Notes: generated from the letters alone by a model not told the origin. Shown: positions 43,771 through 52,598, counted from the stretch's first letter. The stretch is 64,000 bases of DNA from JAXLSZ01 sp046330315 (GCA_046330315.1 JAXLSZ010000007.1:287795-351794); one strand, 5' to 3'. Made by a program: numbers and translations.

Positions 43771-44658
43771 ATGGACCGCACCTCCGAGGCCGCCCTGCCA
43801 TGGCTGAAGGCGTTCTGGCGGCGCGCCTACACGGAGAACGTCACCGGGCTCTCGGCGATGGTCGCCTACAACCTGATGCTGGCCGTCTTCCCCTTCATCC
43901 TGCTGGTGCTCTTCGTGTTCAGCCAGGTGCTGCGGATCGAGGGGGTGGAGAGCGGCATCGTCAACGATCTGCAACGGCTCTTCCCCAACACCGAACAGGA
44001 CACCCTCAACAGCATCATCGACAGGATCCGGGGCAACTCGACGACGATCGGGATCCTCGCGGTGTTCGGCTCGCTGTGGATCGGGGCCTCCTTCTGGGGG
44101 GCGATGGACACCGCCTTCTGCCGCATCTACCACGTGGACTGCCGCGGCTGGGTCGAGCAGAAGCGCTTCTCCTTCGTGATGCTGGTCGTCGTCGTCGCGC
44201 TGCTGCTGGCCAGCGTCGCGCTGCCCACCCTGGAGGGCGCCGTGCTGAGCTCCACCGACAAGCTCCCCTTCGGTCTCTCCACCCTGCAGGGTCTCGACAC
44301 CGCGCTGCTGATCGCCGGCGCCCTGCTGATCACCTTCCTGATCTGCTGCGTGATCTACTGGGCCGTCCCCAAGGGACACATGCCCTGGCGCGCGGTCTGG
44401 CCCGGGGCAGTCTTCGTGACCGTGGCGACCGGCTTCGCCAACTGGCTGTTCCCGATCTACCTCAGCAACGTCTCGGACCTCTCGCGGTTCGGCTCCACGC
44501 TCGGCTTCGTGCTGATCGCGCTGCTGTGGTTCTACCTGCTCAGTCTCGGGCTGATGGTCGGCGCGGTGATCAACTCGCTCCGACACGAGCTGCACGACAC
44601 CGGGACGCTCCCCTACGTCCAGGATGAGCCGGCTGAGGCGCAGGACCCGCGGGCCTGA
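43771..44658 (+). CDS. YihY/BrkB-family membrane protein
   Basis: 295 residues with six hydrophobic segments, including AMVAYNLMLAVFPFILLVLFVF, GILAVFGSLWIGASFWGAMD, FVMLVVVVALLLASVAL and FVLIALLWFYLLSLGLMVGAVINS. The conserved GLSAMVAYNLMLAVFPF start and YWAVPKGHMPWRAVWPGA segment are typical of the family once misnamed ribonuclease BN. Function unknown; inner membrane. The next gene starts 35 nt before its stop. Confidence 0.9.
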   Translation: MDRTSEAALPWLKAFWRRAYTENVTGLSAMVAYNLMLAVFPFILLVLFVFSQVLRIEGVESGIVNDLQRLFPNTEQDTLNSIIDRIRGNSTTIGILAVFGSLWIGASFWGAMDTAFCRIYHVDCRGWVEQKRFSFVMLVVVVALLLASVALPTLEGAVLSSTDKLPFGLSTLQGLDTALLIAGALLITFLICCVIYWAVPKGHMPWRAVWPGAVFVTVATGFANWLFPIYLSNVSDLSRFGSTLGFVLIALLWFYLLSLGLMVGAVINSLRHELHDTGTLPYVQDEPAEAQDPRA

Positions 44659-45310
44659 GGCCCCCCGGGCGCAGATCCGGCTACTGCCCGAGGAGCGCTC
44701 CCGGGTGGACCCCAGCGGCCCGGCCGGCTCCGCCCAGGAGGCCGAGGCGCTGCTCCCTGCCGGCGCGCTGGAGCACCTCTGGCGCCCCGAGAGCCTCGAG
44801 CGCCTCGCCCGCGCCTACTGGGCCTACCTGGAACGGATCTCGCTGGGGGCCGTCCGGGTCGTCTACGAGCCCGAGGCGCGCCTGGTCACCCTGCTGAACC
44901 GCCGGCTCGTGCTGCTCAGGTTCCAGGCGCCGCGCTACGAGACGGGCCCCGGCTTCGGGCAGGTGACCTGGCCGATCGAGCGCGGCCTGCTCGTCTCCGC
45001 ACCCGGGAGGGGTTTCCTGAGGATCAACGTGCGCCGGGTGGACGGGGCAGAGGTGGCGGCGGGGGCGCGGCGGGTGATCGTCCGCACCGAGGTCCAGAAC
45101 TACTACCCCCTGCTGCGCGGCCGCGGCCGCTTCGCGAGGATCGGCGCTCGCCTCTACTCGGCGACCCAGCTACGGGGCCACCGCCTCATCACCCGCGGGT
45201 TCCTCAGGTCGCTGGCCGCCTTCGACCTTCCGCCCTCGCCGATCGGCTCGGCGGCGGTCGGGGAAGGCGACGCAGCGCCACACACTCCGGCGCGTGGCGA
45301 CGGCGCCTGA
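44624..45310 (+). CDS. Hypothetical protein overlapping the BrkB gene
   Basis: 228 residues. A basic N-terminus, then a folded region: ALEHLWRPESLERLARAYWAYLERISLGAVRVVYEPEARLVTLLNRRLVLLRFQAP and IERGLLVSAPGRGFLRINVRR, a beta-rich domain with several basic strands. No family recognised. It overlaps the BrkB end by 35 nt, implying coupled translation, so it probably works in the same membrane process. Confidence 0.7.
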   Translation: MSRLRRRTRGPEAPRAQIRLLPEERSRVDPSGPAGSAQEAEALLPAGALEHLWRPESLERLARAYWAYLERISLGAVRVVYEPEARLVTLLNRRLVLLRFQAPRYETGPGFGQVTWPIERGLLVSAPGRGFLRINVRRVDGAEVAAGARRVIVRTEVQNYYPLLRGRGRFARIGARLYSATQLRGHRLITRGFLRSLAAFDLPPSPIGSAAVGEGDAAPHTPARGDGA

Positions 45311-45367
45311 CCGTCGCCCGGCCCGGGCGCCACCAGCGACCCACGCGGTCTCCGCTCACCCCCGGGA

Positions 45368-46336
45368 TCAAACGTCCCGGGCGCCCTCTTCCAGCGCGGC
45401 GCGCATCGCCTCCTCCAGCGGCGTCGGCTCGACGTCGAAGAGCGACATGCCGGAGGGGTCGGTGACGACCGTCTCCGTGCTCAGCCCCTCGATCAGAGGA
45501 CGGGCGATGCCCGGGTCCACCGGCGTGACCAGGCCCACCCACAGCGAGGAGAGCCGGGGGGAGAGCACGGGGACGCTGATCCGCACCGGCGGCCGGCGTC
45601 CCATCGCCCGGGCCATCGCGTCCATCATGCCGCCGTAGGTGGTCACGTCGGGCCCGCCGATCTGGATCTCGCGCTCCAGCGGCGCCGCGAGGTCCGCTGC
45701 GGCCGCCAGGTAGGAGACGACGTCGGCGATCGCGATCGGCTGCGTGCGGGTGCCCACCCAGCGCGGCGTGACCATCGCCGGCAGCCGCCGCACCAGGTGG
45801 AGCACCGTGCGGAAGGACTCGCTGCCGGCGCCGATCACCGCCGCCGCCCGGAAGTAGGTCAGGGGGACCTCCCCGGCCGCCAGCACCCGCGCCGTCTCAT
45901 GGCGGCTGTCGAGGTGCTCGGAGCCCTGCCCGAGCCCCCCGAGGTAGACGATCCGCCTCACCCCCGCCGCCGCGGCCGCGGCGGTGAAGTTGGCGGCCCC
46001 GCGCCGGTCGCGGGCCGCGAAGTCTCCCTCCGACCCCCGGCCCATCGAGTGCACCAGGTAGTAGGCGACGGCCGCCCCGGCCAGGCCCGCCTCCAGGCTG
46101 GGGCGATCGAGAACGTCGGCGCGGACGATCTCGCAGCCGGCCTCGCGAAGCGCCGCCGCCGCCCCCGAGTCGGGCCGGCGGGCCAGGGCGATGACCCGGT
46201 GCCCGCGGCCCGCGAGCTCCCGCGCCAGCAGCCCCCCGATGTAGCCGGTTGCGCCGGCGATCGCCACCGGGACGGCTGCCCGGCCGTCTCCGCGGGTCGC
46301 TCCGCCGGACATCCTCCAGCCCGCTCCGGCGGACAC
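45368..46336 (-). CDS. NAD(P)-binding NmrA/atypical short-chain dehydrogenase-like protein
   Basis: 322 residues from GTG 46336, or 314 from ATG 46312. Rossmann motif AIAGATGYIGGLLA, ALARRPDS, YYLVHSMGRGSEGDF and RRIVYLGGLGQGSEHL; the usual YxxxK is replaced by SRHETARVLAAG, as in NmrA-like and DUF2867-type proteins. Such proteins bind NAD(P)H and may act on quinones or lipids. It begins 3 nt after the glpX stop, making an operon with it and a small membrane protein. Confidence 0.85.
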   Translation of the reverse strand: MSAGAGWRMSGGATRGDGRAAVPVAIAGATGYIGGLLARELAGRGHRVIALARRPDSGAAAALREAGCEIVRADVLDRPSLEAGLAGAAVAYYLVHSMGRGSEGDFAARDRRGAANFTAAAAAAGVRRIVYLGGLGQGSEHLDSRHETARVLAAGEVPLTYFRAAAVIGAGSESFRTVLHLVRRLPAMVTPRWVGTRTQPIAIADVVSYLAAAADLAAPLEREIQIGGPDVTTYGGMMDAMARAMGRRPPVRISVPVLSPRLSSLWVGLVTPVDPGIARPLIEGLSTETVVTDPSGMSLFDVEPTPLEEAMRAALEEGARDV

Positions 46337-46339
46337 CCG

Positions 46340-47359
46340 CTAGCCGTAGAGGCCGGTCGTCACCAGCTCGCGCAGCTTGGCGCGGTCGTGGCTGGCGCCC
46401 ACCTTGCGAACCGTCCCGGACCGCGAGCGCATCACCAGCGACTCGGTCGAGGCACGCCCGTCCTCGAGGTAGCGGACCCCGTCGAGGAGGTCCCCGTCGG
46501 TCACCCCGGTGGCCGCGAAGAAGACATCGCCTCCCCCGACCAGGTCGTCCACGTCGAGGACCCGCTCGAGGTCGTAGCCGGCGTCGGCGGCGGCCTTGCG
46601 CTCGCCCTCGTCGCGGGGCCAGAGCCGGCCGAGTATCTGCCCCCCGAGCGACTTGATCGCCGCCGCGGAGAGCACCCCCTCCGGGGTGCCGCCGATCCCC
46701 CAGAGGATGTCGATGCCCGTCCCGGGGCTGACCGCGAGCAGCGCCGCGGAGACGTCACCGTCCTTGATGAAGCGGATCCTCGCGCCCGCCTCGCGGATCT
46801 GCTCGACGGCCTCGGAATGGCGCGGGCGGTCGAGCATCACGACCGTCACCTCGCCCGCGGCGGCCCCCTTCCTCTCGGCCACCCTGCCGATCACCTCGGG
46901 CAGCGGGTCGGTGAGGCTGAGGCAATCCGCGATCTCCGGCGCACCGGCGATCTTCTCCATGTAGACGCAGGGGCCGGGGTCGAACATGGTGCCGCGCTCG
47001 GAGAGGGCGACGACGGCCAGGGCCGAGGGCTCCCCCTGCGCGCAGAGCCGGGTGCCCTCGAGGGGGTCCACGGCGATGTCCACGACCGGCGGGCTGCCGT
47101 CGCCGATCCGCTCGCCGTTGTAGAGCATCGGCGCCTCGTCCTTCTCGCCCTCCCCGATCACCACGATCCCGTCCATGGGGACGGTGTGCAGCATCAGCCG
47201 CATCGCGTCCACCGCTGCCTGGTCGGCGGCGATCTTGTCGCCCCTGCCCACCCAGCGGGCGGCGGCGAGCGCCGCCGCCTCGGTGACCCGCACCAGCTCG
47301 AGCGCGAGGTTGCGGTCGGGCCTGGCGCCGGATCGTAGGTCCTGGGATATCACGCCCAT
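46340..47359 (-). CDS. glpX: Fructose-1,6-bisphosphatase class II
   Basis: 339 residues from ATG 47359 (MGVISQDLRSGARPDRNLALELVRVTE). GlpX motifs: ALAAARWVGRGDKIAADQAAVDAMR, the metal site VVIGEGEKDEAPMLYNGE and VDIAVDPLEGTRLCA, and GIGGTPEGVLSAAAIKSLGG. It dephosphorylates fructose-1,6-bisphosphate in gluconeogenesis. A TACGGT box ends 6 nt before the ATG, so an internal leaderless promoter is possible besides read-through from the upstream membrane-protein gene 18 nt away. Confidence 0.94.
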   Translation of the reverse strand: MGVISQDLRSGARPDRNLALELVRVTEAAALAAARWVGRGDKIAADQAAVDAMRLMLHTVPMDGIVVIGEGEKDEAPMLYNGERIGDGSPPVVDIAVDPLEGTRLCAQGEPSALAVVALSERGTMFDPGPCVYMEKIAGAPEIADCLSLTDPLPEVIGRVAERKGAAAGEVTVVMLDRPRHSEAVEQIREAGARIRFIKDGDVSAALLAVSPGTGIDILWGIGGTPEGVLSAAAIKSLGGQILGRLWPRDEGERKAAADAGYDLERVLDVDDLVGGGDVFFAATGVTDGDLLDGVRYLEDGRASTESLVMRSRSGTVRKVGASHDRAKLRELVTTGLYG

Positions 47360-47376
47360 CTCGGCACCGTAGCCTT

Positions 47377-47859
47377 TCAGAAAGTGGCCGGCGGTTTTCG
47401 CTGGGCCCCGCCGCCGGACTCCAGCGAGACCATCGCCCCGGCGCCGGCCATCACGAAACCGGCCAGCAGGGCCACGTAGAAGCCGTAGTCGAGGCTGAGA
47501 CCGAACTGGAAGTCGCTTCCGGGCTTGGCGATCACCCCGTTGAAGGCCACCAGGACGATCACCGCCAGCCCCACGGTCATCGTGAACTCGCCCGTCGGGT
47601 ACTGGCCGCGCTGGGCGCTGAGCACGAAGTAGGTGAGGATGAAGGGGGCGACCGCGGCCGCCAGGAAGAGCCAGCGGTTGATCGGGAAGGTCTGCCAGGC
47701 GCTGCAGGAGTAGTTGCCCGCTCCGCACACCCAGGCCTGCTGGACCACGCGGTCCGGCGAGCGGCTGAGCGAATACCAGGGCAGGAAGAGGCTGACCGCG
47801 AGGAGCGCGCCGGAGAGCATCCCCACGACTTCGGTCCGCTTGAGGCGCGAGAAGTCCAC
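47377..47859 (-). CDS. Small four-helix membrane protein
   Basis: 160 residues from GTG. Four hydrophobic segments: GMLSGALLAVSLFLPWYSL, FLAAAVAPFILTYFVL, MTVGLAVIVLVAFNGVI and GFYVALLAGFVMAGAGAMV. The first loop has the cysteine-containing VVQQAWVCGAGNYSCSAWQ. No family recognised beyond a general actinobacterial DUF type. It heads the glpX operon. Confidence 0.8.
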   Translation of the reverse strand: MDFSRLKRTEVVGMLSGALLAVSLFLPWYSLSRSPDRVVQQAWVCGAGNYSCSAWQTFPINRWLFLAAAVAPFILTYFVLSAQRGQYPTGEFTMTVGLAVIVLVAFNGVIAKPGSDFQFGLSLDYGFYVALLAGFVMAGAGAMVSLESGGGAQRKPPATF

Positions 47860-47868
47860 CCTGCGGCG

Positions 47869-47874
47869 AGCCTA
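47869..47874 (-). promoter_or_regulatory. Candidate -10 box (TAGGCT) of the glpX operon
   Basis: TAGGCT ends 9 nt before GTG 47859, leaderless spacing. Confidence 0.55.
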
Positions 47875-47886
47875 CCCGATGGGCGA

Positions 47887-47892
47887 TAGGGT
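47887..47892 (+). promoter_or_regulatory. Candidate -10 box (TAGGGT) of the LLM oxidoreductase
   Basis: TAGGGT ends 8 nt before ATG 47901, facing away from the box at 47869; the two promoters share a 41-bp region. Confidence 0.55.
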
Positions 47893-47900
47893 GCGCGCCC

Positions 47901-48836
47901 ATGCCCGAGCGACGCTGGGGACTGACGCTTCCGCTTCCGGGGATCTCGCTTCCCGAGCACGCCGAGCACGTCCGCCGGGCGGAGGCCACCGGCTACACCG
48001 ACCTCTGGAGCGGCGAGACCAACGGACCCGACGGCTTCACCCCGCTGGCGCTGGCGGCGGCCTGGACGGAGGGGGTCCGGCTGGGGACCGGCATCGTCGG
48101 CGTCTTCCAGCGCGGCCCCGCCCTGCTCGCCCAGCAGGCGGCGGCGATGGCAGAAGCCTCCAACGGCCGCTTCGCGCTGGGCATCGGCGCCTCCTCGGAC
48201 CGCATCGTGGAGGGCTGGAACGGGATCCCCTTCGAGCGCCCCTACTCCCGGGTCGAGGAGACCCTCGGCTTCCTGCGGGCCGCCCTGGGCGGCGAGCGGA
48301 CCCCCACCGGGTTCAAGCTGGAGCGCGCCCCGGAGATGCGGGTCCCGATCGTGCTCGCGGCGCTGCGGGGGCGGATGCTGAGGCTGGCGGCAGAGAGGGC
48401 GGACGGCGCCTTCACCAACTTCCTGCCCCTCGGGGGCCTGCCGAGGGTGAAGGCCGAGCTCGGCGCGGTGCCGGATGGCTTCGAGCTGCTCTGCCGGTTC
48501 TTCTGCCTGCCCGGCGAGCGGGAGGCGGTTGAGCCCCTGGCCCGGTTCATGTTCGCCTCCTATATCACGGTGCCGGTCTACACCGAGTTCTTCCGATGGC
48601 TCGGCTGCGGCGAGCAGATCGCCCCGATGGTCGAGGCCTGGGAGGCCGGGGACCGCGACGCCGCGGCCGCCGCGGCCCCCTGGGAGCTGATCTCCGAAAC
48701 CTTCCTGTTCGGCAGCACCAAGCAGATCCGCGCCCGCCTCGACGAGTTCGTCGAGGGCGGCGTGACCCTGCCGATCCTGCTGCCGATCACCACGCCCGAC
48801 CGCTTCGGCGAGGTGATCGAGGCCCTAGCTCCCTGA
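47901..48836 (+). CDS. LLM-class (F420-dependent) flavin oxidoreductase
   Basis: 311 residues, bacterial-luciferase-like TIM barrel: LTLPLPGISLPEHAEHVRRAEATGYTDLW, LGTGIVGVFQRGPALLAQQAAAMAEASNGRFALGIGAS, PIVLAALRGRMLRLAAERADG. These features fit coenzyme F420- or FMN-dependent enzymes; the substrate is not predictable. The end overlaps the convergent CGNR gene by 12 nt. Confidence 0.88.
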   Translation: MPERRWGLTLPLPGISLPEHAEHVRRAEATGYTDLWSGETNGPDGFTPLALAAAWTEGVRLGTGIVGVFQRGPALLAQQAAAMAEASNGRFALGIGASSDRIVEGWNGIPFERPYSRVEETLGFLRAALGGERTPTGFKLERAPEMRVPIVLAALRGRMLRLAAERADGAFTNFLPLGGLPRVKAELGAVPDGFELLCRFFCLPGEREAVEPLARFMFASYITVPVYTEFFRWLGCGEQIAPMVEAWEAGDRDAAAAAAPWELISETFLFGSTKQIRARLDEFVEGGVTLPILLPITTPDRFGEVIEALAP

Positions 48837-49385
48837 GCGGCCCGACACGCGGGCCCGGTAGCTGCGCGTCTTGGATCGGTTGCCGCACTCCTCCATCGAG
48901 CACCAGGTACGGGATCGGTTGCGCGAGCGGTCGTAGAAGGCCCACCGGCAATCGGCCGCCGGGCAGGCCTTCAGCCTCGCCCAGGTGCCCCGCTCCTGGG
49001 CGCCGGCCACGGCGAGCAGGAGGGCCGCCTCGAAGGCCGCAAGGCCGCCCGCCGAGGGCCGCACCCGCACCTCCCCCCGGCTGGTCACGACGCCGAGGGC
49101 GGTGCGGTCGGCCGCCTCTCGCAGCGGCTCGAGGTCGGCGTCCTCGAGCGCCGCCCCGTTGTTTGCGTGAAGCATCGCACGCAGCGCCTCGCGCAGCGCC
49201 AGTACCCTGCGATGCTCCGCGGCGCTTGGAGCCCCGGTCTCGATCGAGGCCCGCTCGCGGACCCAGGCGGCCAGCGAGGCCGGGTCCGACACCAGGTCGA
49301 CGCCCTCGTCCAGGTCGCGGGTGTTGACGAAGTCCCGGATCAGCTCCGCATCGGGATCGATGTGTGACGAGGTTCCGCTTGACAC
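48825..49385 (-). CDS. CGNR zinc-finger (ABATE-domain) transcriptional regulator
   Basis: 186 residues from GTG 49385; TTG 49391 is the other possible start but would lie before the predicted transcript start. N-terminal ABATE-type domain (ELIRDFVNTRDLDEGVDL, LRAMLHANNG) and C-terminal treble-clef zinc finger CPAADCRWAFYDRSRNRSRTWCSMEECGNRSK with the eponymous CGNR. Thought to be stress-linked DNA-binding regulators. It diverges from an MBL-fold gene that it may control. Confidence 0.9.
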   Translation of the reverse strand: MSSGTSSHIDPDAELIRDFVNTRDLDEGVDLVSDPASLAAWVRERASIETGAPSAAEHRRVLALREALRAMLHANNGAALEDADLEPLREAADRTALGVVTSRGEVRVRPSAGGLAAFEAALLLAVAGAQERGTWARLKACPAADCRWAFYDRSRNRSRTWCSMEECGNRSKTRSYRARVSGRSGS

Positions 49386-49394
49386 CGTCAAACG

Positions 49395-49423
49395 ATTTTA
49401 GCTAGTGTTGTTCACACCACCAA
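49395..49423 (-). promoter_or_regulatory. Promoter of the CGNR regulator
   Basis: TTGGTG (49423-49418), 17-bp spacer, TAAAAT (49400-49395), then 9 nt to GTG 49385. An imperfect dyad GTGT-TGTTC-ACAC (49405-49417) lies in the spacer and may be an operator shared with the divergent gene. Confidence 0.55.
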
Positions 49424-49476
49424 ACAGACTTAGCCGGTGGTTTCCAGTTCCCGGCCCACCGGAAAGGAGAGAGACG

Positions 49477-49587
49477 ATGAGGTTCCTGGCCCACCTGGCA
49501 GTCGCCAACAGCCACGAGCACCAGCGGCGCATGCGCGACGCCGCCGAGCGCTCCCGCCCCGCTCGCCGCCGTTCCCGACCGCGGTGA
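49477..49587 (+). CDS. Short upstream ORF (36 residues)
   Basis: ATG with a good AAGGAGAGAG ribosome site. Sequence MRFLAHLAVANSHEHQRR, then Arg/Pro-rich. Its TGA overlaps the GTG of the next gene by four bases, so it may exist to deliver ribosomes to that gene, or be a small protein. Confidence 0.5.
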   Translation: MRFLAHLAVANSHEHQRRMRDAAERSRPARRRSRPR

Positions 49588-50198
49588 TCGGCACCGAGCT
49601 GGCGCCGGGCCTCTGGCGCTGGACCGACTACCACCCCGACTGGCGCGAGGACGTCGGCTGCGTCGCCCTGCTTCGCGGCGACGACCTCGTCCTTGTCGAT
49701 CCCCTGCTGAGCGCCGAGGATGAGTGGGAGAAGCTGGCCCGCGCCTCGCAGGGTCGTGCGCTCCACGTCGTGCTGACCGTCCACTGGCACGCCCGCTCGG
49801 CCGCCGAGGTCCTCGCACGCTTCCCGCAGGCGCGGGTCTGGGCCCACGCCACCGGCGCCGCCCCGGTGCGCCGGCGCACGCCGGTGACCGACACCTTCAG
49901 GCCCGGCGACCCCCTGCCCGCAGGCATCGAGGCGTATCCGGGTCGCCCTCGCAACGAGGTCGTCTTCTGGGACACCGCCGCCGGCGCGGTGCTGCCGGGG
50001 GACGTCCTGCTCGGCGACCCCGACGGGGGCGTGCGCATGTGCCCCGCCTCCTGGCTTCCCTCCAGCGCCACGATCGGCCAACTCCGCGAGAAGCTCCTGC
50101 CCCTCCTCGACCTTCCGGTCGAGATGGTCCTCGTCTCACACGGCGAGCCGGTGCTCAGCGACGGTCACGCGGCGCTCGCCGCTGCGCTCGACACCTGA
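49584..50198 (+). CDS. Metallo-beta-lactamase-fold protein with degenerate metal site
   Basis: 204 residues from GTG 49584. MBL-fold pattern: VGCVALLRGDDLVLVDPLL, then LHVVLTVHWHARSAAEVL where the HxHxDH zinc motif is reduced to HWHARS (Asp and third His lost), and a later VVFWDTAAGAVLPGDVLLG and EMVLVSHGEPVL. The fold is clear but hydrolysis with two metals is doubtful. Translationally coupled to the short upstream ORF; divergent from the CGNR regulator. Confidence 0.8.
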   Translation: MIGTELAPGLWRWTDYHPDWREDVGCVALLRGDDLVLVDPLLSAEDEWEKLARASQGRALHVVLTVHWHARSAAEVLARFPQARVWAHATGAAPVRRRTPVTDTFRPGDPLPAGIEAYPGRPRNEVVFWDTAAGAVLPGDVLLGDPDGGVRMCPASWLPSSATIGQLREKLLPLLDLPVEMVLVSHGEPVLSDGHAALAAALDT

Positions 50199-50264
50199 CG
50201 GCGCCGCCAGCCGCAAACGGGCCCTCGTCCCTTCGGGCGCCCGCGACGTCGATGGGCAGGAAAG

Positions 50265-51296
50265 CTACGCGCCCCGGGCGAGCGAGAGCGCGAAGTCTCC
50301 GGCCGGATCGGTGAACCAGGCCGTCATCTCCAGCCCCGCCTCGGCGTAGATCTTCTCGAGGTGGGGCCGGGTGAACTTGCAGGAGATCTCGGTGCGGATC
50401 TCCTCGGACCCGCCGAGCTCGATCGTCATCCCGATCCCCGGAAGGCTCACCGTCTGCTCGGCCAGCGAGCGCAGCCGGAGGTCGACCCGGGCGTTCTCGG
50501 GGTCGTAGAAGGCGCGGTGCTCGAACCGATCGAGGTCGAAGTCGGCTCCCAGCTCCCGGTTGAGCACGCACAGGACGTTCTTGTTGAACTCGGCGGTGAC
50601 CCCGGCCGAGTCGTTGTAGGCAGCCTCCAGGCGGGCCGTGTCCTTGACCAGGTCGGTGCCCAGGAGCAGGTGGTCGCCCTCGCCCAGCAGGTCGGCGATC
50701 CGGCCCAGGAAGCTGCGACGGGCGCCGGGGTAGAAGTTGCCGATCGTGCCCCCCAGGAAGGCGATCATTCGCGGCCCCTCCACCTCCACCCGCTCCAGGT
50801 GACGCTCGAAGTCGCAGACCACGCCGCGGACCAGGAGGTCGGGGTATTCGGAGACCAGTCGCTCGGCGGTGGCACGGGTGATCTCCTCGGAGATGTCCAC
50901 GGGGGCGTAGGTGCGCAGGCACCCGGCCTCGCGCATCGCATCCAGCAGCACCCTGGTCTTGGCCGCCGAGCCCGAGCCGAGCTCGATCAGGCTGACCGGG
51001 TCGCCGGCCGCTGCGACGATCTCGGAGGCCTGGGAGCGCAGGATCGCGCGTTCGGTGCGGGTCGGGTAGTACTCGGGGAGCTCGGTGATCCGCTCGAAGA
51101 GGCGCGACCCACGCTCGTCGTAGAAGTATTTCGGCGGCAGCTCCTTGAGCTCCCGGGCGAGGCCGGCGCGCGCGTCGGCGGCGAGGTCGTCGCTGCCGTT
51201 ATCCGGCAGGTGGACCTCGATCGCGATCGGCTCCGGGGCGGTCTGCGGCTCCATCGGTCGCCTAACCGTCCCCCGGGGTCGCGATTCGTTTCGCAC
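50265..51296 (-). CDS. egtD: L-histidine N-alpha-methyltransferase EgtD
   Basis: 343 residues from GTG 51296, chosen because GGGAGGT stands 8 nt upstream; ATG 51254 gives 329 residues. EgtD family features: LPPKYFYDERGSRLFERITELPEYYPTRTE, SAM site IELGSGSAAKTR, YAPVDIS, and FLGGTIGNF…GTDLVKD, LEAAYNDSAGVTAEFNKNVL. It makes trimethylhistidine (hercynine), the first step to ergothioneine. Downstream of egtB with a 30-bp gap. Confidence 0.94.
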   Translation of the reverse strand: MRNESRPRGTVRRPMEPQTAPEPIAIEVHLPDNGSDDLAADARAGLARELKELPPKYFYDERGSRLFERITELPEYYPTRTERAILRSQASEIVAAAGDPVSLIELGSGSAAKTRVLLDAMREAGCLRTYAPVDISEEITRATAERLVSEYPDLLVRGVVCDFERHLERVEVEGPRMIAFLGGTIGNFYPGARRSFLGRIADLLGEGDHLLLGTDLVKDTARLEAAYNDSAGVTAEFNKNVLCVLNRELGADFDLDRFEHRAFYDPENARVDLRLRSLAEQTVSLPGIGMTIELGGSEEIRTEISCKFTRPHLEKIYAEAGLEMTAWFTDPAGDFALSLARGA

Positions 51297-51326
51297 GGCT
51301 GACCACCTCCCGGCCCGCGGCTGCGC

Positions 51327-52541
51327 TCAGGCGTCCCGCGCGCAGCGGATTCCGGCGAAGATCTGCCGTCGCTGCGGCAGGTCCCAGTTGCGGAAGCCGG
51401 GTCGGATCACGCTGCGCCGGGTCGCCCAGGAGCCCCCGCGCAGGACCTTGTGGGCATCGCCGAAGAAGACCTCGGAGTACTCGCGGTAGGGGAAGGCCTC
51501 GAACCCCGGGTAGGCGGCGAAGTCCGAGCTCGTCCACTCCCAGACGTCGCCGAGCATCTGCACCGCACCGCAGTCCGAGGCGGCGTCGGCGTAGGCGCCC
51601 GCCGGGGCGGTGCCGAAGGCGAGGTGGTCGAGGTTGGCGCGCTCGCGCCGGGCGCCGGCGCAGGCCGCCTCCCACTCGTGCTCGGTGGGCAGCCTCTTGC
51701 CGGCCCAGCGGGCGAACGCCTCGGCCTGCGGGTGGGAAACGTGGATCACCGGGTGGCCGGGCTCGACCGGCATCCGACGGCCCATCGCCGTGCGCAGCCA
51801 CTCTCCGCCCTCGCGCTCCCAGTACAGCGGCGGCTCGGCGCCGGTCTCCTCGACGAACTCGGCGAAGCGGGCGTTGCTGACGAGGGTGCGATCGATCAGG
51901 AACGGTTCCACCTCGACGCGGTGCGCGGGGCGCTCGTTGTCGTAGGCGAAGCCGCCGGGGGGCGAGCCGACCTGTACCTTCCCGCCGGGGACCTCGACCA
52001 TCTCCGGGCCCTTGGCCGCGAGTTCGGCGGCGGGGCCGGGATCGGCGCGCACCGGCTCGTAGGCCTCGACCATCTGCAGGAGTTGGAGCATCGTCTCGTT
52101 GTGCTGGTGCTCGTGGGCGAGGACCAGCTCGTAAACGAAGCCCTCGTCGAGCAGCCGCTCGGAGGGATCGTCGAGGTCCACCGACTCCAGCACCTCGAGG
52201 GTGCGCTCGCGGACCGCCTCCATGTAGGGCTCCACCTCGCCGGCCCGCAGGATCGGCAGCTCGCCCCGAGTCTTCCGCGGGTTCTCGATCGCGTCGTAGA
52301 AGCGACCGAGCTCGCCGTGCAGCGGTTCCAGCCCGCCCACCGTCTGCACCAGCCAGAGCTCCTCGAAGTTGGCGATGTGGCCGAGGTCCCAGATCAGCGG
52401 GCTGAGGATGGGCGAGTAGACCCGGTTGAGCTGCTCGTCGCTCAGCGGGGCGACCAGGTCCATGGTCCGCTTGCGCGCCTCGGCGAGGCGCTCGGCGATC
52501 GCTTCCTTTGGGCTTGCCTTGACCTCAGGGGCGATGGCCAA
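51327..52541 (-). CDS. egtB: Hercynine oxygenase EgtB
   Basis: 404 residues from TTG. N-terminal DinB-like domain carries iron ligands His55 (DLGHIANFEELW) and His143/His147 (AHEHQHNETM); the C-terminal formylglycine-generating-enzyme-like domain has GKVQVGSP, LPTEHEWEAAC, GDVWEWTSSDF, VLRGGSWATRRS and RPGFRNWD. It couples oxygen-dependent C-S bond formation on hercynine. No EgtA, EgtC or EgtE lies in the window. A TAGGGT box directly abuts the TTG, so the true 5' end is uncertain. Confidence 0.93.
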   Translation of the reverse strand: MAIAPEVKASPKEAIAERLAEARKRTMDLVAPLSDEQLNRVYSPILSPLIWDLGHIANFEELWLVQTVGGLEPLHGELGRFYDAIENPRKTRGELPILRAGEVEPYMEAVRERTLEVLESVDLDDPSERLLDEGFVYELVLAHEHQHNETMLQLLQMVEAYEPVRADPGPAAELAAKGPEMVEVPGGKVQVGSPPGGFAYDNERPAHRVEVEPFLIDRTLVSNARFAEFVEETGAEPPLYWEREGGEWLRTAMGRRMPVEPGHPVIHVSHPQAEAFARWAGKRLPTEHEWEAACAGARRERANLDHLAFGTAPAGAYADAASDCGAVQMLGDVWEWTSSDFAAYPGFEAFPYREYSEVFFGDAHKVLRGGSWATRRSVIRPGFRNWDLPQRRQIFAGIRCARDA

Positions 52542-52598
52542 ACCCTACCGGGAGCCCATACCCCGCGAAAGGGCCGCCCGCGGCGGTGACGGGGCGCC

